The translations under genes and the position numbers were made by a program. The notes beneath the pieces were generated by a model. That model worked only from the letters and a program-made list of their open reading frames with translations, was not told where the DNA came from and did no database searches. A stretch of DNA of 8,415 nt from Desulfuromonadaceae bacterium (lineage in GTDB: Bacteria; Desulfobacterota; Desulfuromonadia; Geobacterales; Pseudopelobacteraceae), in NCBI GenBank assembly GCA_028686145.1, contig JAQUCQ010000132.1:1-8415 (forward strand), written 5' to 3'. Every line of letters starts with the position of its first letter. Within the stretch, counting starts at the first letter, position 1. Shown here piece after piece: positions 6,476 to 8,415 of this stretch.

Positions 6476-6504
6476 TTGATAGTCTTTATCAGTTTTGGTA
6501 TAAT
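6476..6504 (+). promoter_or_regulatory. Near-consensus extended -10 sigma70 promoter for hsp20
   Basis: TTGATA (6476-6481, 5 of 6 matches) and a perfect TATAAT (6499-6504) are separated by exactly 17 bp, and TG at 6496-6497 makes an extended -10. Initiation would fall near 6511, giving a leader of about 38 nt. A TGATA/TATCA inverted repeat (6477-6491) overlaps the -35 box. No CIRCE element is seen, so the promoter looks like a strong housekeeping type rather than an HrcA-controlled one. Confidence 0.8.
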
Positions 6505-6548
6505 CTCAATGTAAGGAGTTTAATAGAGCTGAAAGGAGATGAATAGTC

Positions 6549-7106
6549 ATGAGAGGCTCAACACATCTCAAGTCTGTTCGAAATTATGATGAACACAGAG
6601 AGGTACCGGTAACAACATTGGAAAGATCACCCGAAACTCGGGGTACTTGGCTTGAAAGCACAAGATTACCTGCTCTTCTGGACGAGATGGAACGAATGAT
6701 GAGCGAATTTATTCATCGGCCATTAGCTGGCTTTGGTACAACACCATTTCGCGGATTGCTGAGTGACTTTGGGACAACAGGCATATCCCCGGCGGTTGAT
6801 ATTTTTGAAGAAGAGGGGGCCATCATTGTTAAGGCCGAGTTGCCTGGGCTTACGCGCAAGGATATCGAGGTCAAGCTGATCGACAATACCCTTGAGATTA
6901 CTGGTGAGAAAAAAACCGAAGATAAAATTGATCGGAAGGATTTCCTGAAGGTAGAACGTTCCTATGGTAGATTCAGCAGAACGTTACGACTGCCGGAAGG
7001 CTTGGAGGGAGAAAAAGTAACGGCAAACTTCACCAATGGCATACTTGAGATCAAAATACCGAGAATCGAGGGCAAACGGGTAGTGCATAACATTGCCATT
7101 AAATAG
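6549..7106 (+). CDS. Hsp20/alpha-crystallin small heat shock protein
   Basis: The 185-residue product is an ATP-independent holdase chaperone that would bind unfolding proteins in the cytoplasm as a large oligomer. The alpha-crystallin domain spans about 80-172: it opens with SPAVDIFEEEGAIIVKAELP, continues with IEVKLIDNTLEITGEK, then YGRFSRTLRLPEGL, and ends with the family signature TNGILEIKIPR. The last residues, NIAIK, supply the I-x-I motif (Ile182 and Ile184) that docks to neighbouring dimers. The N-terminal arm of about 79 residues is longer than in many bacterial Hsp20 proteins; its first 35 residues are polar and charged with no motif I know. The start ATG follows AAGGAGAT (6533-6540) at 8 nt. 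A second AAGGAG (6513-6517) lies further upstream in the leader. The gene is monocistronic between its own promoter and terminator. Confidence 0.95.
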   Translation: MRGSTHLKSVRNYDEHREVPVTTLERSPETRGTWLESTRLPALLDEMERMMSEFIHRPLAGFGTTPFRGLLSDFGTTGISPAVDIFEEEGAIIVKAELPGLTRKDIEVKLIDNTLEITGEKKTEDKIDRKDFLKVERSYGRFSRTLRLPEGLEGEKVTANFTNGILEIKIPRIEGKRVVHNIAIK

Positions 7107-7134
7107 ATGGCGCCATGGAAGCAAGATGGACGAG

Positions 7135-7166
7135 GAGCGGGGCAGTTGCGCTGTCCCGCTCTTTTT
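7135..7166 (+). terminator. Intrinsic terminator of hsp20
   Basis: GAGCGGGGCAG (7135-7145) pairs with CTGTCCCGCTC (7151-7161) in an 11-bp stem with one G-U pair and a 5-nt TTGCG loop, followed directly by TTTTT (7162-7166). It begins 28 nt after the hsp20 stop. The minus strand lacks a T tract beyond the stem, so it serves hsp20 rather than the convergent transporter. Confidence 0.92.
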
Positions 7167-7229
7167 AATGCCAAAGTAACGTCGGGTGTGCCAAGAAAGA
7201 ATCAGGTGTCTCATCCGGTCTCGCAAAAT

Positions 7230-8415
7230 TCAGGGATGTTTAAAATATCCCGTTCTTCGTACCTTTACGAACAAAACAGCCAAAGCGGCTGATGAAAAGC
7301 CTACGCCAGCGTAAAATGTCATTGCAGGACCTATCATAGCCCATAATCCACCGGCGATAACGCTGGCTGCAAGCAATGCCATTCCGCTCGCCAGGTTAAA
7401 CACACCGAAGGCAGTACCACGCAGGTCAACGGGGGCGGCGTCGGCAACCATTGCAGAGAAAAGCCCCTGAGTCGCTCCCATATGCAGCCCCCACACAGCC
7501 GCGCCAATAAACACCGCCCACACAGTGCCGGCCAGAGCAAGTATCAGATCGGAAACTATGAGAAACACGATACCCCAGGCAAACAGTTTGTGTCGGCGGC
7601 CGTTGTCGGAAAGCTTTCCGAAAGGATAGGCGCTTAACGCATAGACTACATTCATCACAATAAGAACCATCGGTACCCACATTACGGGCAGGCCCAGATT
7701 TTCTCCTCGCAACAGCAGAAAAGCCTCTGAAAACCGGGCAAGAGTCAATACTGCGGCAAACATGACAACCCACCAGAATTCGGTAGACAACTGTCGCAGG
7801 TTCACAGAATTGATTGGAAACCGTACCGGCATGGCAGGGCGCCTTGATTCCGGCTCATCGATACCAAAAACAATCAACAACACGCATATGAATGCAGGAA
7901 CCGATGCTACCCAGAACACCAGGCGGAAGTTGTTGTGTGTGGCAGACATTATCACTATGGCCAGCAGCGGCCCCGCAAACGCACCGACTGTATCCATTGA
8001 CTGACGCAGTCCGTAGGCCGCCCCACGAATTTCCTGCGGGGTTATGTCGGCAATCAAGGCATCCCGTGGGGCTCCACGAATTCCCTTGCCAGTGCGATCT
8101 AAAAAACGTGCCGTGAGTATCCCGCCAATGCCAGTTGCCAGCGGAAACAGCGGTTTGGTTAGCGCTGCCAGGCCGTATCCCAGAAGCACCAAAGGTTTTC
8201 GGCGGCCAATCCAGTCGGATATCACACCGGAAAAGACCTTGGTAATCGAGGCGGTAGCCTCGGCGATCCCTTCGATCAAACCAACTGAGAGGGCTCCAGC
8301 GCCTAGCACTGTTACCAAAAACGCCGGCAGCAGGCCATGAATCATTTCCGAGGAAAGATCCATAAAAAGGCTCACCAGGCCGAGCGTAATAACGCCCCGG
8401 GGAAGTCTGTTAGAG
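7230..8415 (-). CDS. Major facilitator superfamily transporter, 5' end outside the window
   Basis: At least 394 residues of a 12-helix-type inner membrane transporter are visible, ending at a TGA (7232-7230). The frame continues upstream of the GTG at 8375 to the right edge, and those 13 codons (SNRLPRGVITLGL) read smoothly into VSLFMDLSSEMIHGLLP, the usual first helix of this subfamily, so the true start is further right. The loop between helices 2 and 3 holds the MFS motif A (GVISDWIGRRKPL, about 63-75). DRTGKGIRGAPRDALIAD at about 106-123 is characteristic of a widespread, mostly uncharacterised branch. A related GKLSDNGRRHK loop marks the second half. A polar stretch near the middle (DEPESRRP and following residues) is the central cytoplasmic loop. 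Substrate cannot be inferred; drug, metabolite or ion export are all possible. It converges on hsp20 and shows no T-tailed hairpin of its own. Confidence 0.9.
   Translation of the reverse strand, partial: SNRLPRGVITLGLVSLFMDLSSEMIHGLLPAFLVTVLGAGALSVGLIEGIAEATASITKVFSGVISDWIGRRKPLVLLGYGLAALTKPLFPLATGIGGILTARFLDRTGKGIRGAPRDALIADITPQEIRGAAYGLRQSMDTVGAFAGPLLAIVIMSATHNNFRLVFWVASVPAFICVLLIVFGIDEPESRRPAMPVRFPINSVNLRQLSTEFWWVVMFAAVLTLARFSEAFLLLRGENLGLPVMWVPMVLIVMNVVYALSAYPFGKLSDNGRRHKLFAWGIVFLIVSDLILALAGTVWAVFIGAAVWGLHMGATQGLFSAMVADAAPVDLRGTAFGVFNLASGMALLAASVIAGGLWAMIGPAMTFYAGVGFSSAALAVLFVKVRRTGYFKHP

Overview
The window looks like chromosome from an anaerobic, c-type-cytochrome-rich deltaproteobacterium, most likely of the Desulfuromonadales/Geobacterales group. 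This is an inference from gene content: a partial gene resembling the beta subunit of Geobacter SfrAB-type NADPH oxidoreductases, a hybrid histidine kinase whose periplasmic sensor carries a c-type haem motif (CLKCH), and moderate GC with good Shine-Dalgarno sites. No rRNA, tRNA, CRISPR array, insertion sequence or phage gene is visible.

Layout from left to right. Positions 1-282 (minus) hold the first 94 codons of the SfrB-like iron-sulfur/flavin oxidoreductase subunit, which runs off the left edge. A divergent intergenic region (283-518) with candidate promoters on both strands leads to a plus-strand M29-family metallopeptidase homologue (519-1682). A long GC-rich hairpin at 1696-1733 lies between this gene and the convergent minus-strand block and can serve as terminator for both sides.

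The minus-strand block, in transcription order, is a membrane-bound haem-binding hybrid histidine kinase (6122 to 3589), an AraC-family regulator (3507 to 2638) and a secreted YceI-family lipocalin-like protein (2463 to 1864). The kinase is split by a single-base frameshift inside its PAS domain, near 4944-4946. Adding one base restores an 844-residue protein, so it is either a recent pseudogene or a sequence error. The kinase also has four 21-residue coiled-coil repeats between its second membrane segment and the PAS domain. A 22-bp dyad lies between araC and yceI and is a candidate operator.

To the right, a 426-bp intergenic region ends in a near-consensus extended -10 promoter for a plus-strand Hsp20 small heat shock protein (6549-7106), followed by a textbook intrinsic terminator. 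A minus-strand MFS transporter (7230-8415) fills the rest. Its reading frame is open through the right edge, so its true start lies outside the window.

The most coherent functional idea is that the kinase, AraC regulator and YceI protein form one envelope- or redox-responsive unit: a haem sensor outside the membrane, a transcription factor, and a periplasmic protein of a family known to bind isoprenoid lipids. The sequence shows only colinearity and the operator-like dyad; the regulatory link itself is a hypothesis.
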